NCBI GenBank assembly: GCA_016722025.1
Contig: JADKGZ010000001.1
Location: 62,001 to 126,000, forward strand
DNA from: Acidimicrobiaceae bacterium
GTDB lineage: Bacteria; Actinomycetota; Acidimicrobiia; Acidimicrobiales; Ilumatobacteraceae
Reading direction: 5' to 3'
Length of the DNA stretch: 64,000 nt
A program made the position numbers and the translations under genes. The notes under the pieces are model-generated. The model did no database searches. It was not told the origin of the DNA and saw nothing but the letters and a program-made list of their open reading frames with translations. Position 1 is the first letter of the stretch; each line of letters starts with the position of its first letter. This document shows, one piece after another, positions 1-11,103 of the stretch.

Positions 1-2634
1 CTCGTCGACCCATTCCCGCATCTCCTCGGCGGGTATCGGTGCACCGGTGTAGCTGTCGTTCCAGCCGGCGATGTCGAACGTGGCATCGGTCTCGGTGCTC
101 TGGCCGTAGGTCTCGTTCCACACCTGCCCCCATGCATCGGTGTCGCCGCCTTCGCCGGCGGAACGGGGCACGACGTAGGCGATGAGCCGCGGCTCGCCGG
201 GAGAGTCGGTGCGGGCGACGACCACGGTCTCGAACACGTCGCCGTGACGGCCGATGGCGGTTTCGATCTCGCCAAGCTCGATGCGGTAGCCACGGATCTT
301 GACCTGGTGATCGAGGCGGCCGCTGAACTCGATCTCGCCGTCGGCGCGCATGCGGGCCAGGTCGCCGGTGCGGTACACCCGGTCGCCGCCGGCCGCCGGG
401 AGCGCGACGAACCGCTCGTCGGTGAGCTCGGGCCGATCGAGGTACCCGCGCACGACCCCGGCCCCACCGATGAGCAGCTCGCCGGCCACGCCGATCGGGT
501 TCGGCTGCAGGTGGCGGTCGACGATGTGGATCTCGGTGTTGGCGATCGGGCGACCGATCGTGATCGGGCGACCGGCGGCCAGGATGGGCGACACGGTGGA
601 CCAGATGGTGGTTTCGGTGGGCCCGTACATGTTGAGCAGGTCGCCGCGGATCTGCGGCCGAATCCGGTCGGCCAACGCTGCTGGCAGGGCTTCGCCACCG
701 AGCAGCAGCTTGCGCAGCCTGGCAAGCGCGGTCATGCCCTCGGGCGTGGCGGCGATCACCGCCGCGTGTGAGGGCGTGCACTGGAAGTGGGTCACCTCGT
801 GCCGCTCGAACTGGGCGATCAGCCCCCAGTCGTCGCCTGCCGGCGCAACGCCGTCGCCGGCCGGATCAACGGCCGCCGCATCGTCGGCGCCCGGCTCCGG
901 GTTGGTGAGCCGGCGCAGGGTGTCGAGCTGGCGAAGACCGTCGAGCACGCGCTGCTCGTCGACACCGAAGTCGATGAGGCACGCGAGCTCGTCGACTCCG
1001 AGGTCGGCCAGGCGTTGCACAGTCTCGCGGCAGCTCTCCGGCGTGCCGAACAACCCCGCGGTGCGGAAGTAGCGATCGAAGGCGTGATCCATGATCACGG
1101 CCATCTCCTCGGCGCTGAGCTCGCTGAGGTCTTGCGCCTCACCCGGCTGAGTGCGCTGGGCGGTGGGCTTGGCGAAGCTCGTCTGCTCCCAGCGCACCTG
1201 GTTGATCAAGTCGGTCGACGTGCGCAGGTACTCGAGGAACGGCTCGCGCACGGTGTCGCGCACGTCGTCGATGTCGTCGCCCACGAACGTGTGCAGCATC
1301 AGGCTGATGTGGCCCTTGCCGGGGTGGCCGGCGGCGGCGTAGGCGGCGCGGTAGGCAGCGATGTTGGCCACCAGATCGTCGTGGTTCATCACGAGCAGGT
1401 TGGTGAGGATGGATGCGCCGATGCGCCCCGCCATCGCGAACGTGTCGGGGCTGCCACCGGCGGTGATCCAGATCGGCGGGTCGGGCTGCACCGGCGGCGG
1501 AAACATCGAGACCGACACCTCGCGGCCGTCGCCGCTGGTGGCCGTGACCGATTCGCCGCGCCACAGGCTGCGGATGGTGTCGATGCCACTCGCCATCAGC
1601 GCGCGACGGTCGGCGAAGTTGTCGGGCGCGAGCACGAAGTCGTTGGCGTGCCAGCCGGAGGCGAACGAAAGGCCGACACGGCCGTTGGAGAGGTTGTCGA
1701 CCACCGACCAGTCCTCCGCACAACGAATCGGGTTGTGCAGGGGCAGCACCACGCTGCCGGCACGGATCTGGATGCGTTCGGTGACCATCGCCACCGCAGT
1801 GCTGGTGATGGCCGCGTTCGGGTAGTTGCCGCCGAACTCGTGGAAGTGCCGCTCGGGGGTCCAGATGGCGGAGAACCCGTTCGCGTCGGCGAACTTGGCG
1901 CCCTCCAGCAGCAGCCGGTACCGATCGCCGGCCACACTGGTGGCATCGGCGGCGAAGTAGAACAGGCTGAACTGCATCGCCGAGACTGCGGCGTCGCCGC
2001 GGCTGCTACCGGCAGCGGAACCGTCGGTGAGCCGGCCGTCGTCCTGCTGCAGCACCAGGGTGAACCCGCGCGTCAACGTCCAGAACAGCTCGAGCACGGA
2101 GATGTCGAACGAGATGCTGGTGACTGCCAGCCAGACACCGGGTGCCTGCGTGGCATCGTGGCCGAGCACATCGTCCATCGCCGTCAGGAAGTTGACGACG
2201 TTGCGGTGCTCGATCATCACTCCCTTGGGCCGCCCGGTGGAGCCCGACGTGAAGATGACGTACGCGAGGTGGTTGCTCGACAGAGCAGCCGCGGCGGCGA
2301 CGGGGGCCCGATCCTCCGCGCGGCCGTCGAACTGATCGACGGTGACCACGTGCGGCACGGTGTCGGGCACTGCATCGCGCAACCGGCGCTCGGTGAGCAC
2401 CACATCGGCATGCGAGTCCTCCAGCATCATCGCGATGCGAACGGCCGGGTAGGCGGGATCCATCGGCACGTATGCGCCACCGGCCTTCAGGATGCCGAGC
2501 AGCGACACCACCATCTCGACCGATCGATCCATGAACACGCCGACCATCGAGTCGGGCCCCACCCCGAGGCCGCGCAGTGTGGCGGCAACCGCGTTGGCCC
2601 GCCGGTCGAGCTGCGATAGGTGAGCCGCTGCGAC
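1..2634 (-). CDS. NRPS, downstream part: split A domain with embedded luciferase-like monooxygenase, then methyltransferase start (partial)
   Basis: This is the continuation of a nonribosomal peptide synthetase that runs off the left edge. It is in the same frame as the condensation gene to its right but separated from it by a TGA at 2637-2635. The adenylation core FTSGSTGRPKG lies near 2250-2221 and the A4-like SFDIS near 2110. An FMN-dependent luciferase-like domain of the MupA/Atu3671 type is then inserted, from MQFSLFYFA near 1977 to about 905. The A domain resumes with LLLGGEALP near 700, MYGPTETTIWS near 635 and the GRLDHQVKIRGYRIELGEIE block near 290. After this A8 block comes WNDSYTGAPIPAEEMREW near 60, the opening of the methyltransferases often inserted in NRPS A domains; the window ends there. 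Substrate is not predicted. Known for the family: such inserts modify the tethered amino acid. Whether this copy works is unclear because of the frame break. Confidence 0.85.
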
Positions 2635-2660
2635 TCACCACCAACGCCGTTGCGTCGGGG
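2612..2660 (-). other. Segment with three apparent missing bases inside the NRPS A domain
   Basis: The frame before and after this stretch is the same, but in between it reads QRRWW, stop, VAAAHLSQ. Adding one G at about 2656, one at about 2637 and one at about 2613 restores DATALVVESQRLTYRELD, the normal A1/A2 region of adenylation domains. Three one-base losses that cancel to a codon fit either clustered sequence errors or a decayed gene. Confidence 0.7.
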
Positions 2661-4107
2661 TGCGGTCGACCTGCGCCTCGAACAGCTCGGGCAGCGTGGC
2701 CGCACCGGGGAAGTCGCGGCCGGTGGAGTTCCACGCCGCCAGCAGTTCGCGCTCGCGCTCCGAGACGCGAGGGAGCGAGCCGACGGGCGCATCGGGAGCA
2801 GCCACGATCGCCTCCAACACGGCGATGAACAGGTCGCGCACACGACCGATCGACTCGGCATCGAACCGCCGAGGGTCGTAGGAGAGCTTGCAATGAATGA
2901 GCGGATCGGTGAACGCGAGCAAGGTGAGCGGGAAGTTGGTCTGATCGTGGAGGTCGAACTCGCGGTGTTCGAATGCGGGCCCGACCAGCTTCAGCCGGGT
3001 GCCCTGGTGCAACTCGTTGATCACGCAGATGGTTTCGAACAGCGGGGCCCCGTGCACGTCGCTCACCGCTTGGATGTCGGTGAGCGCCGTGTGCTCGTGA
3101 GCCCGCTTCTCCACCTGCTGCGCGCGCACCGCACCGAGGAGATCCGCGACGGTGGCGGCTGGATCGATGACGACCCGAACGGGCGGGGTGTTGATGAACA
3201 ACCCGATGGTGCGATCGGAACCCGGCAGACCGGTTCGCCGGCACCCGCGAGTTGAGCCGAAGACGATGTCGGTGGAGCCCGAGAAGGCGGCGAGCACCAG
3301 CGCCCACGCCGTCTCGATGAGCACCGGCGGCCCGACCCGATACGACTGGGCGAAGGCATGCATGGCTCCGCTGAGGTCGGCCCCGAGCGGGAAGCGGTCG
3401 TGGCCGTACACGACATCCGCAGCGTCGATGGAGTCGGTGACGCCGGTGGGTGCCCCACGCTCGAGGGCGACCAGGCTGATCGGCTCGTCGTACCCGGCGA
3501 GCAGCTGCCGGTAGTACGCCTGGGCAGCGTCGCGATCGGTGCGGAGATGCTCGTGCAGCCACTCGACATGGTCGCGGAACGGGCGGCGCTGCTCGAGCGG
3601 CGCGACCTCGCCACGCAATGCGGCGTCGTAGGTCTGGAAGGCCTCTTCGACCACCCACACGACGCTGATGTCGAGCAGCGAGTGGTGATAGGTGAACACG
3701 AACCGCTGGCTGGTGTCGCCGAGGCGGAAGAGCGTGATGCGCCACATCGGCGCAACCGCGAGATCGAAGCCGCGCCGGCGATCGTCGGTCATGAAGGAGG
3801 CCAGTCGCGCCTCTTGCTCCTCGGGCGAGAGACCACCGAGATCGTGCACGTCGAGAGCGACCTCGATGGAGTCGACGACTTCCTGCAGCGGCTCATCGGC
3901 ACCGGTCCACTTGAAGCGAGTGCGCAGGATCGGGTGCTGGTCGGCGATGCGCTGCCAGGCGTGACGCAGCACCTCCACATCGACTGCTTCGGGGAGGTTC
4001 CCGACCATCTGCTCGACGTCGACCCCGACGTTGGCCCCCTGCAAGTGGTGGAACAGCATGCCTTGCTGGATCGGAGTGAGGAGGTACGAATCAACTACCG
4101 CGCGCAT
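2635..4107 (-). CDS. NRPS condensation domain (upstream part of the interrupted NRPS)
   Basis: This 490-residue open frame begins MRAVVDSYLLTPIQQGMLFH, the typical start of a condensation domain, which joins two tethered substrates through an amide bond. The HHxxxD motif is seen as HHSLLDI near residue 141; the usual G after D is I. The domain runs to about residue 440, then WNSTGRDFPG and LPELFEAQVDRTP lead into an adenylation domain, where the frame meets a TGA. The downstream A-monooxygenase-A-methyltransferase part continues in the same frame, so this was probably one large synthetase. Its start faces the PKS start across 85 bp, which suggests shared divergent control. No loading domain or carrier is seen upstream of the C domain, so it probably accepts a chain from another protein. 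Confidence 0.85.
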   Translation of the reverse strand: MRAVVDSYLLTPIQQGMLFHHLQGANVGVDVEQMVGNLPEAVDVEVLRHAWQRIADQHPILRTRFKWTGADEPLQEVVDSIEVALDVHDLGGLSPEEQEARLASFMTDDRRRGFDLAVAPMWRITLFRLGDTSQRFVFTYHHSLLDISVVWVVEEAFQTYDAALRGEVAPLEQRRPFRDHVEWLHEHLRTDRDAAQAYYRQLLAGYDEPISLVALERGAPTGVTDSIDAADVVYGHDRFPLGADLSGAMHAFAQSYRVGPPVLIETAWALVLAAFSGSTDIVFGSTRGCRRTGLPGSDRTIGLFINTPPVRVVIDPAATVADLLGAVRAQQVEKRAHEHTALTDIQAVSDVHGAPLFETICVINELHQGTRLKLVGPAFEHREFDLHDQTNFPLTLLAFTDPLIHCKLSYDPRRFDAESIGRVRDLFIAVLEAIVAAPDAPVGSLPRVSERERELLAAWNSTGRDFPGAATLPELFEAQVDRTPTQRRWW

Positions 4108-4192
4108 TGACCGAGGGTATCATCGAGCCTCTGTACATCTCTTTTGACGCACAGAGCCTGGTGAGAAGCCACATGCGAGGGGCGGCACGAAC

Positions 4193-7100
4193 ATGACCGA
4201 CGACGACGACCTGCAGGGACGCATCGCCGTCATCGGCATGGCCGGTCGCTTCCCCGGCGCTCGCGACCTGAGTACGTTCTGGCGCAACCTGCGCGGCGGG
4301 GTCGAGTCCATCCGGGTGCTCACCGAAGACGAACTGCTGGCCGCCGGCGAGTCCATCGACAACATCCGCGACCCGTCGTACGTGCGCGCCGCAGCACCGC
4401 TCGCCGACATCGATCAGTTCGACGCCGGCCTCTTCGCGATCAGCCCGCGCGACGCTGCGGTCTTCGATCCTCAGCACCGCATCTTCCTGGAGTGCGCCTT
4501 CGAGGCGTTCGAGCAAGCCGGCTACGGCTCGGGCCACATCGACGGCGCAGTCGGCGTCTTCGCCTCCTGCGGCGGTAGCGAGTACATGTACAAGAACGTG
4601 CTCGCCAACGAGGAGGTTGCCACCACGGTCGGCGAGTGGCTCATTCGCCACACGGGCAACGACACCAACTTCCTGGCCACCCGCGTGTCGTACGAGCTCG
4701 GGCTCAGCGGCCCCAGCATGAACGTGCAGACGGCGTGCAGCTCCACTCTGGTGGCGGTGCACCTCGCGTGTCAGAGCATCCTCAGCGGTGAGTGCGACAT
4801 GGCGCTGGCGGGCGGCGCAGTGGTTGCGCCGGAGCAGATCCGCGGCTACTTCTACAAGGAGGGCGAGATCCTCTCGCCCGACGGCCACTGCCGTGCATTC
4901 GACGCGAAGTCGGCGGGCACCATCATCTCCAGCGCAGCCGGTTGTGTGCTGCTGAAGCCGCTCGCCGAGGCACTCGCCGACGGCGACAACGTGCTGGCCG
5001 TCATCCGCGGTTCGGCCATCAACAACGACGGCCGCGACAAGGTCGGTTACCTGGCGCCCAGCGTCACCGGCCAGGCCCGCGTGGTGGCCGAGGCTCTCGC
5101 AGTCTCGGGTGTCGATGCTCGCGACGTCTCGTACATCGAGACGCATGGCACCGGCACGCTCATCGGCGACCCGATCGAGGTTGCCGGCCTCACCGAGGCC
5201 TACCGACAGAGCACCGACGACGTGCAGTTCTGCGCGATCGGTTCGTTGAAGACCAACATCGGGCACACCGGCGAGGCATCGGGTGTCGCGGCGCTCATCA
5301 AGACCATCCTGTCCCTGCAGCATGCCGAGCTTCCGCCCAGCCTGCACTACGAGTCGCCCAACCCGCAGGCCGACTTCCCCAGCACGCCGTTCTTCGTCAA
5401 CGCCACGCTGCGCCCGTGGGTGGTCGACGGCGGCGGCCCGCGCATCGCCGGCGTCACCGGCCTGGGTGCCGGCGGCACCAACGCCCACGTGCTCGTGGAG
5501 GAAGCCCCCGCGCCGGCGCCGGCGCCGTCGGGAACGCCGTCGCGACCGGCACAGCTCATCACGCTGTCGGCGCGCTCGATGGCCGGCGTCGATCGAGCCG
5601 CCGCCGAGCTCGCCGACTACCTCGACGCTCACCCCGACACCGACCTGGCCGACGTCGCGTACACCCGTCTGGTGGGTCGCAAGGCGTTCCGTGCGCGCCG
5701 CGCCGTCGTGGCCGCCAGCGCGACCGAAGCCGCGTCGTTGCTGCGCTCCACCGACGCCAAGGCTGCAGTCAGCCAGCTGCACAAGGGCGCAGCACCATCG
5801 GTGGTGTTCATGATGCCGGGCGGGGGCGCGCAGTACGCGGGCATGGGTCGCGGCCTCTACGACGCAGAGCCGGTCTACCGTGCGGCCGTCGACGCGTGCT
5901 GCGACTTCATCTCGCCGCAGCTCGGGCTCGACCTGCGCAGCGTGCTGTTCTCCACCGACGACGCCGACAAGGCCAATGCCGCTCTCGAGCGGCCCAGCGT
6001 GGCCCTCCCCGCCTTGTTCGCCACCGAGTTCGCCACCGCCAAGCTGCTCGCATCGTGGGGCGTCGAGCCTGCTGCGCTCATCGGGCACAGCGCCGGCGAG
6101 TACGTCGCGGCCTGCCTCTCCGGGGTCATCAGCATGCAGGATGGCCTGGCGATGGTGGCGCTGCGCGGCCGGCTGTTCGAGACGCTGCCATCGGGCTCCA
6201 TGCTCAGCGTCTCGCTGGGCGAGGCCGAGCTGCGCGAGCGGCTCCCCGTCGGCCTCAGCATCGCCGCGATCAACTCGCCCACGCTGTGCGTCGCCTCCGG
6301 GCCGACCGAGCTCGTCAACGAGCTCGAGGCGAAGCTCAACACCGACGACATCGACTGCGTCCGCGTGCACATCGACGTCGCAGCACACTCCTCGATGCTC
6401 GAGCCCATCCTGGCCGAGTTCGGCGCCTTCTGCCGCACCATTCCGTTCGCTGCGCCGGGCATTCCCTACGTGTCCAACCTCACCGGCACGTGGGTCACCG
6501 CCGACGACGTCACCGACCCCGACTACTGGGTTCGACACCTGCGCCAGGCCGTGCGCTTCAGCGACGGCATCAACACCATCCTCCAGGATCCCAACCGGGT
6601 GCTGCTCGAGATCGGGCCCGGTCGCACACTCGTCGGCTTCGCTCGCAACGCCGAGCACCAGGCCACTGCCGCCGGCCCCACCCTGCGCCACCCGAAGGAA
6701 GCCACGGCCGACATCGCGGTGGCGTTGGGGGCTGTCGCCAGAGTGTGGGCTGCCGGCGCCGACCTCGACCCCGATCGGTTGTTCGCCGGCCAGCACCGCC
6801 GCCGGGTACCACTGCCCACGTACCCGTTCGAGCACCATCGGTACTGGGTCGACGCCGACGTGGCGAACAACGGCAAGCCCTCGTTGCGGGCCACGCTGCG
6901 CAAGCGCCACGACGTCAGCACCTGGTTCTCCACGCCCTCGTGGCAGCGGTCGGCCGCGCCGTCGGCACCCGACGCGGGAGCCGCGGGCACCACGATGATC
7001 ATCGGTGACGGTGCCCGGCTCGTCGACCTGCTCACGGCTCGGTTGGCCGGCCAGGGCGAGCACGTGATCGACGTCCGGTTCGGGTCGCACTTCCAGTCCG

Positions 7101-7615
7101 CGGGTGCCGGCCGGTACGTCGTCAACCCGGGCCGCGCCGACGACTGGGTCGAGCTGATCGCGGCGCTCACCAGCAACGCCACGCTGCCCGATCGCATCGT
7201 CCACGTCACGGCACTCGGCAGGCGACGCGGGCAACGTCGCGTCGGCCGGCGCGATCCCATCGAGGCACTGCAGGCAACAGTGGCCACCGATCATGCGAGC
7301 GTGCTCTTCCTCGCTCAGGCGCTCTCCGGGCTCTCGCATCCCATTCGCATGACGCTGATCACCAGCGGTGTGCACAGCGTGCGCGGCGACGCCCAGCTCA
7401 TGCCCGAGCGGGCGCTGCTGCACGGCGCGTGGCGGGTGATCCCCCGCGAGCTCGGCCACGTCGATGGCATGGCCATCGACATCGATCTCCCCGCGCCGTC
7501 GTCCGTCGGCGAAGTCGTGCTGGTCGATCGACTCGCCCGCGAGATCCGCGGCCAGGCCGACGACGACGTCGTTGCCTACCGCGACGGCCAGCGCTGGGTC
7601 CGACGTTTCGAAGCC
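4193..7615 (+). CDS. Type I PKS, first part: ketosynthase and acyltransferase
   Basis: The ATG at 4193 follows GAGGGGCGGC. The ketosynthase starts at RIAVIGMAGRFPGA; its catalytic Cys is in QTACSSTL (about residue 181) and its His residues are in ETHGTGT (about 316) and NIGHTGE (about 356). The acyltransferase has GHSAGE near residue 631 and AAHSSMLEP near 730, a pattern common in malonyl-type AT domains of hybrid synthases; that specificity is a guess. A linker and the start of the reductase region follow up to RWVRRFE. The frame then breaks near 7613, where removing one G gives FEPLALAPAG and leads into the KR frame; the unshifted frame continues as nonsense to 8629. A second disturbed stretch lies at about 7217-7250. 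The gene is divergent from the NRPS and probably part of the same pathway. Confidence 0.88.
7217..7252 (+). other. Probable compensating frame changes in the PKS linker
   Basis: In the main frame this stretch reads as an Arg-rich run (LGRRRGQRRVGRRDP). Shifted by one base it reads GDAGNVASAGA, which fits the surrounding Ala/Gly-rich linker. The main frame is sensible again at DPIEALQATV. Two opposite one-base changes would explain this. Confidence 0.5.
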
Positions 7616-10600
7616 GCTTGCACTGGCTCCTGCCGGTGTGTCGCCGTGGCGGTCCGACGGCGTGTACCTCATCACGGGTGGCCTCGGTGGCATCGGCCTG
7701 TCGATCGCCGAGCACATCGCCACCGTGGCGCCGGGTGCCACACTCGTGCTGCTCGGTCGCACGCCCATGCCACCGGCGCACCAGTGGCCGGCCTTGCTGG
7801 CCACGCCAACCATCGACCCTGCGCTCGCGCGTCGCCTCGCCGCGGTCCAGCGCATGCAGCGCTCGGGCTGCAGCGTGATGCTGCCCGCGGCCGACGTCAC
7901 CGACATCGCGGCGATCACCGCGGTCGTTGCCGACGTGCAGCGCAGCCACGGTCGCATCACCGGCGTCATCCACTCTGCAGGCATCCTGCGCGACGCGCTC
8001 ATCGCCCTGCGCACACCCACCATCGTGTCGCCCGTGGTCGATGTGAAGGCGAGGGGCCTGCTGGTCGTCGATCAGGTGCTGGCCAAGCACCCGCCCGAGC
8101 TGCTGGTGCTGTGCTCCTCGGTCAGCTCCATCATCGGGCTCCCCGGCCAGTTCGACTACACCGCGGCCAACGCCTTCCTCGATTCGTTCGCTGCCGCCAA
8201 GAACGAAGAGGGCCACACACGCGCCGTCGTGGTCAACTGGAACGCCTGGCAGGAAGTCGGCATGGCGGTCGACGCCATCAAGGTGGCCGTGGCCCGCACC
8301 GACACCGTGGAACCGACCACCGAGTCGTCGGTGCACCTCTTCGACAGCGTCACCGACGACGGCACCACATCGGTGCGTACGAGCCGGATGAGCCGCAGGC
8401 GCAACTGGTTGCTGGCAGAGCATGCGGTGCACGGCGGCGATGCGCTCATGCCCGGCACCGGCTTCGTCGAGATCCTGCGGAGCGCGGCCACGGCCGACGA
8501 CCCCGGCAACGGGCCTGTCGAGCTGCGCGACCTGTTCTTCCTGTCACCCTTCACGGTGTTGCCCGGCGAGGTGCGCACGCTGCAGGTGAAGCACGACCGC
8601 ACCACGTCGTCGCTGGTGGTCTTCAGTGAGACCGAGACCATGCCCCACGTCACGGCCACAGCGCTGCCGGCGGAAGGCACCGAGCAGCCACGGGTCGACC
8701 TCGACGCAGTTCGCAGCCGATGCCACGACCGGTTCGAAGAGTTCGACGGCTACTCCAATCAGCCGTTCATGGACTTCGGTCCGCGCTGGGGAAACCTGCG
8801 GCGGGTCGACTACGGCGCAGGTGAGGCACTCATCACCACAGTCATGCCGGTCGAGTTCGAGTCCGAGCTCCAGGCGCTGTGGCTGCACCCTGGTCTCCTC
8901 GACATGGCCATCGGCAGCGCTCAGGCCATCGTGCCCGGCTTCTCGGAGGCAGAGACGTTCTACGTTCCCTTCTCCTACGGGCGAGTGCTGGCGCACGCTC
9001 CGCTGCCGGCCACCGCCTACAGCCACGTGCGCCTGCGCGACACCTCGGCCGCTGATCTCGCCGTCTTCGACATCACCATCTGCGACGAAACAGGTCTCGG
9101 CATCGTGGAGATCGAGTCGTTCACGATGCGGCGGGTGCCACCTGGCCCTTCGCTCACCGCTCGCCGGGCCGAGCCGCACCACAGCGACCCGCCCGCAGGC
9201 GAGTCGCCCATCGAGACTGCGCTGCGCGAAGGCATGCTGCCGCACGAGGGCGTCGACGCTCTCGACCGGTTGCTCGCCGCCGACATCGGCCCGCAGGTGG
9301 TGGCCACCTCCGTCGATCTCGAGCAATGGATCGCCAAGGTCGACAGCGAGGCGAGCGGCATCGATTCGGGCGGCGACGATGCCTCGGGAACATCGGCGCA
9401 GTACGAGCGGCCCGACATCGGCTCCGCCTACGTGCCCCCCGCCACCGCAGTCGAGCGCGAGCTGGCGGTGATGTGGCGCGAGCTGCTCGGCATCGAGCGG
9501 GTGGGGCGCGACGACGACTTCTTCGATCTCGGTGGGCAATCGCTCATCGCGGTCCGGCTGTTCACCCGCATGCGCAAGCGCTACTCGGTTGATCTGGCCC
9601 TGTCGACGTTGTTCGAGGCGCCCACCATTGCGCAGTGCGCGGTCGTGATCGCCGGCAAGCTGGGCATCGACGACCCGCAACTCGACGATGGCGATGCAGG
9701 TCCGTCGGTGACCGCTCACCCCGACGTTCACGATGCCGGTCAGGCCGCCGGCAGGGCGGTTGCCGAGCCAGCCGGTTTCCGCTCGCTCGTCACCATCCAG
9801 AAGGGTGGCGATCGGGTTCCGTTCTTCTGCGTGCACGGCGCCGGCGGCAACGTCTTGAACTTCCGCGACCTCTCGCTGGCAATGGGCCGCAGCCAACCGT
9901 TCTACGGCCTGCAGGCTCGCGGCATCGACGGCATCCTGCGCCCGCACGAGACGATCGACGAGATGGCCGCCGCCTACCTTCAGGAGGTCCGCTCCCTGCA
10001 GCCACACGGTCCCTACGTGTTCGGCGGCTACTCCGGCGGCGGGCTGGTGGCGTTCGAGATGGCGCAGCAGGTGAGGTCGCAGGGCGAAGACGTCGCGTTG
10101 GTCGTGCTGCTCGACACCTTCCCGCCCACCATCGCGCACCGCAAGGCGACGCTCAGGTCAACGTTCGACCGGCTGCGCGAAGACACCTCCGGGTACATCA
10201 AGCACATCTTCGGGCGGCGGTTGGAGGTGCGCCGCCGCGCCCGTCTGCGGGCCAGGCTCGACGAGATCCTCGCTGCCGACGGCGTGGTGCCCGGCGAGCT
10301 GCGCGACATCCACCTCAACGACGCGTTCGGTGACGCCGCTGCCAAGTACACGCGGCAACCATGGCGCGGGCGGGTCGTGCTGCTCAGGGCCACCGATGTG
10401 GCCTTCGCCTTCGAAGGCATCGGCGACGCCTACGGGTGGGACGAAGTCGTCGAGGACGGCTTCGAGCTGGTTCAGGTGCCGGGCAACCACGACACGCTGG
10501 TGCTCGAGCCCAACGCGTCGCGGCTGGTCGACCTCATCCGCGACACCCTCGAGGCAACTCGTCACCTCACGTCGGCCACCCAGAGCAGCGGTCCCGGCGC

Positions 10601-10643
10601 TCACACCGAAGCAGCCCGGCCTGGCGCCGTCCCCACCAGCTGA
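7616..10643 (+). CDS. Type I PKS, second part: ketoreductase, dehydratase, carrier protein, thioesterase
   Basis: This continues the PKS after the frame break near 7613. The ketoreductase has the nucleotide-binding GGLGGIG near 7680 and the catalytic-type SSVSS and DYTAAN near 8115-8170. A dehydratase-like domain follows, with HAVHGGDALMPG near 8420 (catalytic His motif) and HPGLLDMA near 8890 (catalytic Asp motif). A phosphopantetheine carrier has DLGGQSLIA near 9530. A thioesterase has VHGAGGN near 9835 and the nucleophile motif GYSGGG near 10025; it ends at a TGA at 10643. The KR lies before the DH, unlike the common DH-KR order of modular actinobacterial synthases. With its own thioesterase this protein probably acts last in the line. 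The reductive set predicts an alpha,beta-unsaturated unit if all domains are active. Confidence 0.87.
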
Positions 10644-10783
10644 CCGGCCACGTGCCAGATCATCGACGTGTTGCCACCTGGTCAGCTGCGGCGGCGCGGG
10701 CCCTGGGCCGCTGCGGGCGGCACCTGGGCGGGATCGTTCCCGGCCTCCGGGACGCAACACGCCCGGAAGCAACTCGAGAAAAG

Positions 10784-10816
10784 GCCAGCGGGCCGCTCCG
10801 AGAGCGGCCCGCTGGC
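10784..10816 (-). terminator. Terminator of the tRNA transcript
   Basis: A perfect 15-bp stem with a 3-nt loop (arms 10784-10798 and 10802-10816). On the minus strand it is followed by CTTTTCTC, so it most likely ends the gltX/tRNA transcript. On the plus strand the tail GTGTTGTTGG is weaker but could also stop the PKS transcript. Confidence 0.8.
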
Positions 10817-10826
10817 GTGTTGTTGG

Positions 10827-10899
10827 CAGCCCCAACGGGATTCGAACCCGTGCCGCCACCTTGAGAGGGTGGTGTCCTAGGCCACTAGACGATGGGGCC
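10827..10899 (-). tRNA. tRNA-Glu (anticodon CTC)
   Basis: The minus strand folds into a complete cloverleaf of 73 nt. The acceptor stem is GGCCCCA paired with TGGGGCT, the anticodon loop is CTCTCAA giving anticodon CTC, the T arm contains GGTTCGAATCC, and the discriminator base is G. CCA is not encoded. It lies 67 bp after tRNA-Gln and just before the terminator hairpin. Confidence 0.96.
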
Positions 10900-10966
10900 A
10901 TGCTGCATGACTTGCTGACTTCAACCCTTTGCGGGTTGTTCACGCGACGGCGAGCCGTTGCGTTGG

Positions 10967-11038
10967 TTGGGGCGCAAGGAATCGAACCCTGAATAACAGA
11001 ACCAGAATCTGCTGTGTTGCCAGTTACACCACGCCCCA
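10967..11038 (-). tRNA. tRNA-Gln (anticodon CTG)
   Basis: The minus strand folds as a 72-nt tRNA. The acceptor stem is TGGGGCG paired with CGCCCCA, the anticodon loop is TTCTGGT giving anticodon CTG, and the T arm contains GGTTCGATTCC. CCA is not encoded. It follows gltX and the DUF218 gene on the same strand. Confidence 0.96.
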
Positions 11039-11103
11039 CCGGGGGTTTCCCCGAAGGGCGACAGAAGTGTAGCCAGCCACCCCTGCAACTCCTACCGCGA
11101 AAA

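Noticed and set aside
4091..8023. A 1310-residue open frame opposite the PKS, and similar long frames opposite other genes
   Set aside because: Typical high-GC antisense shadows: low-complexity Val/Gly/Arg composition, no domains and no plausible starts, while the opposite strand encodes recognised proteins.
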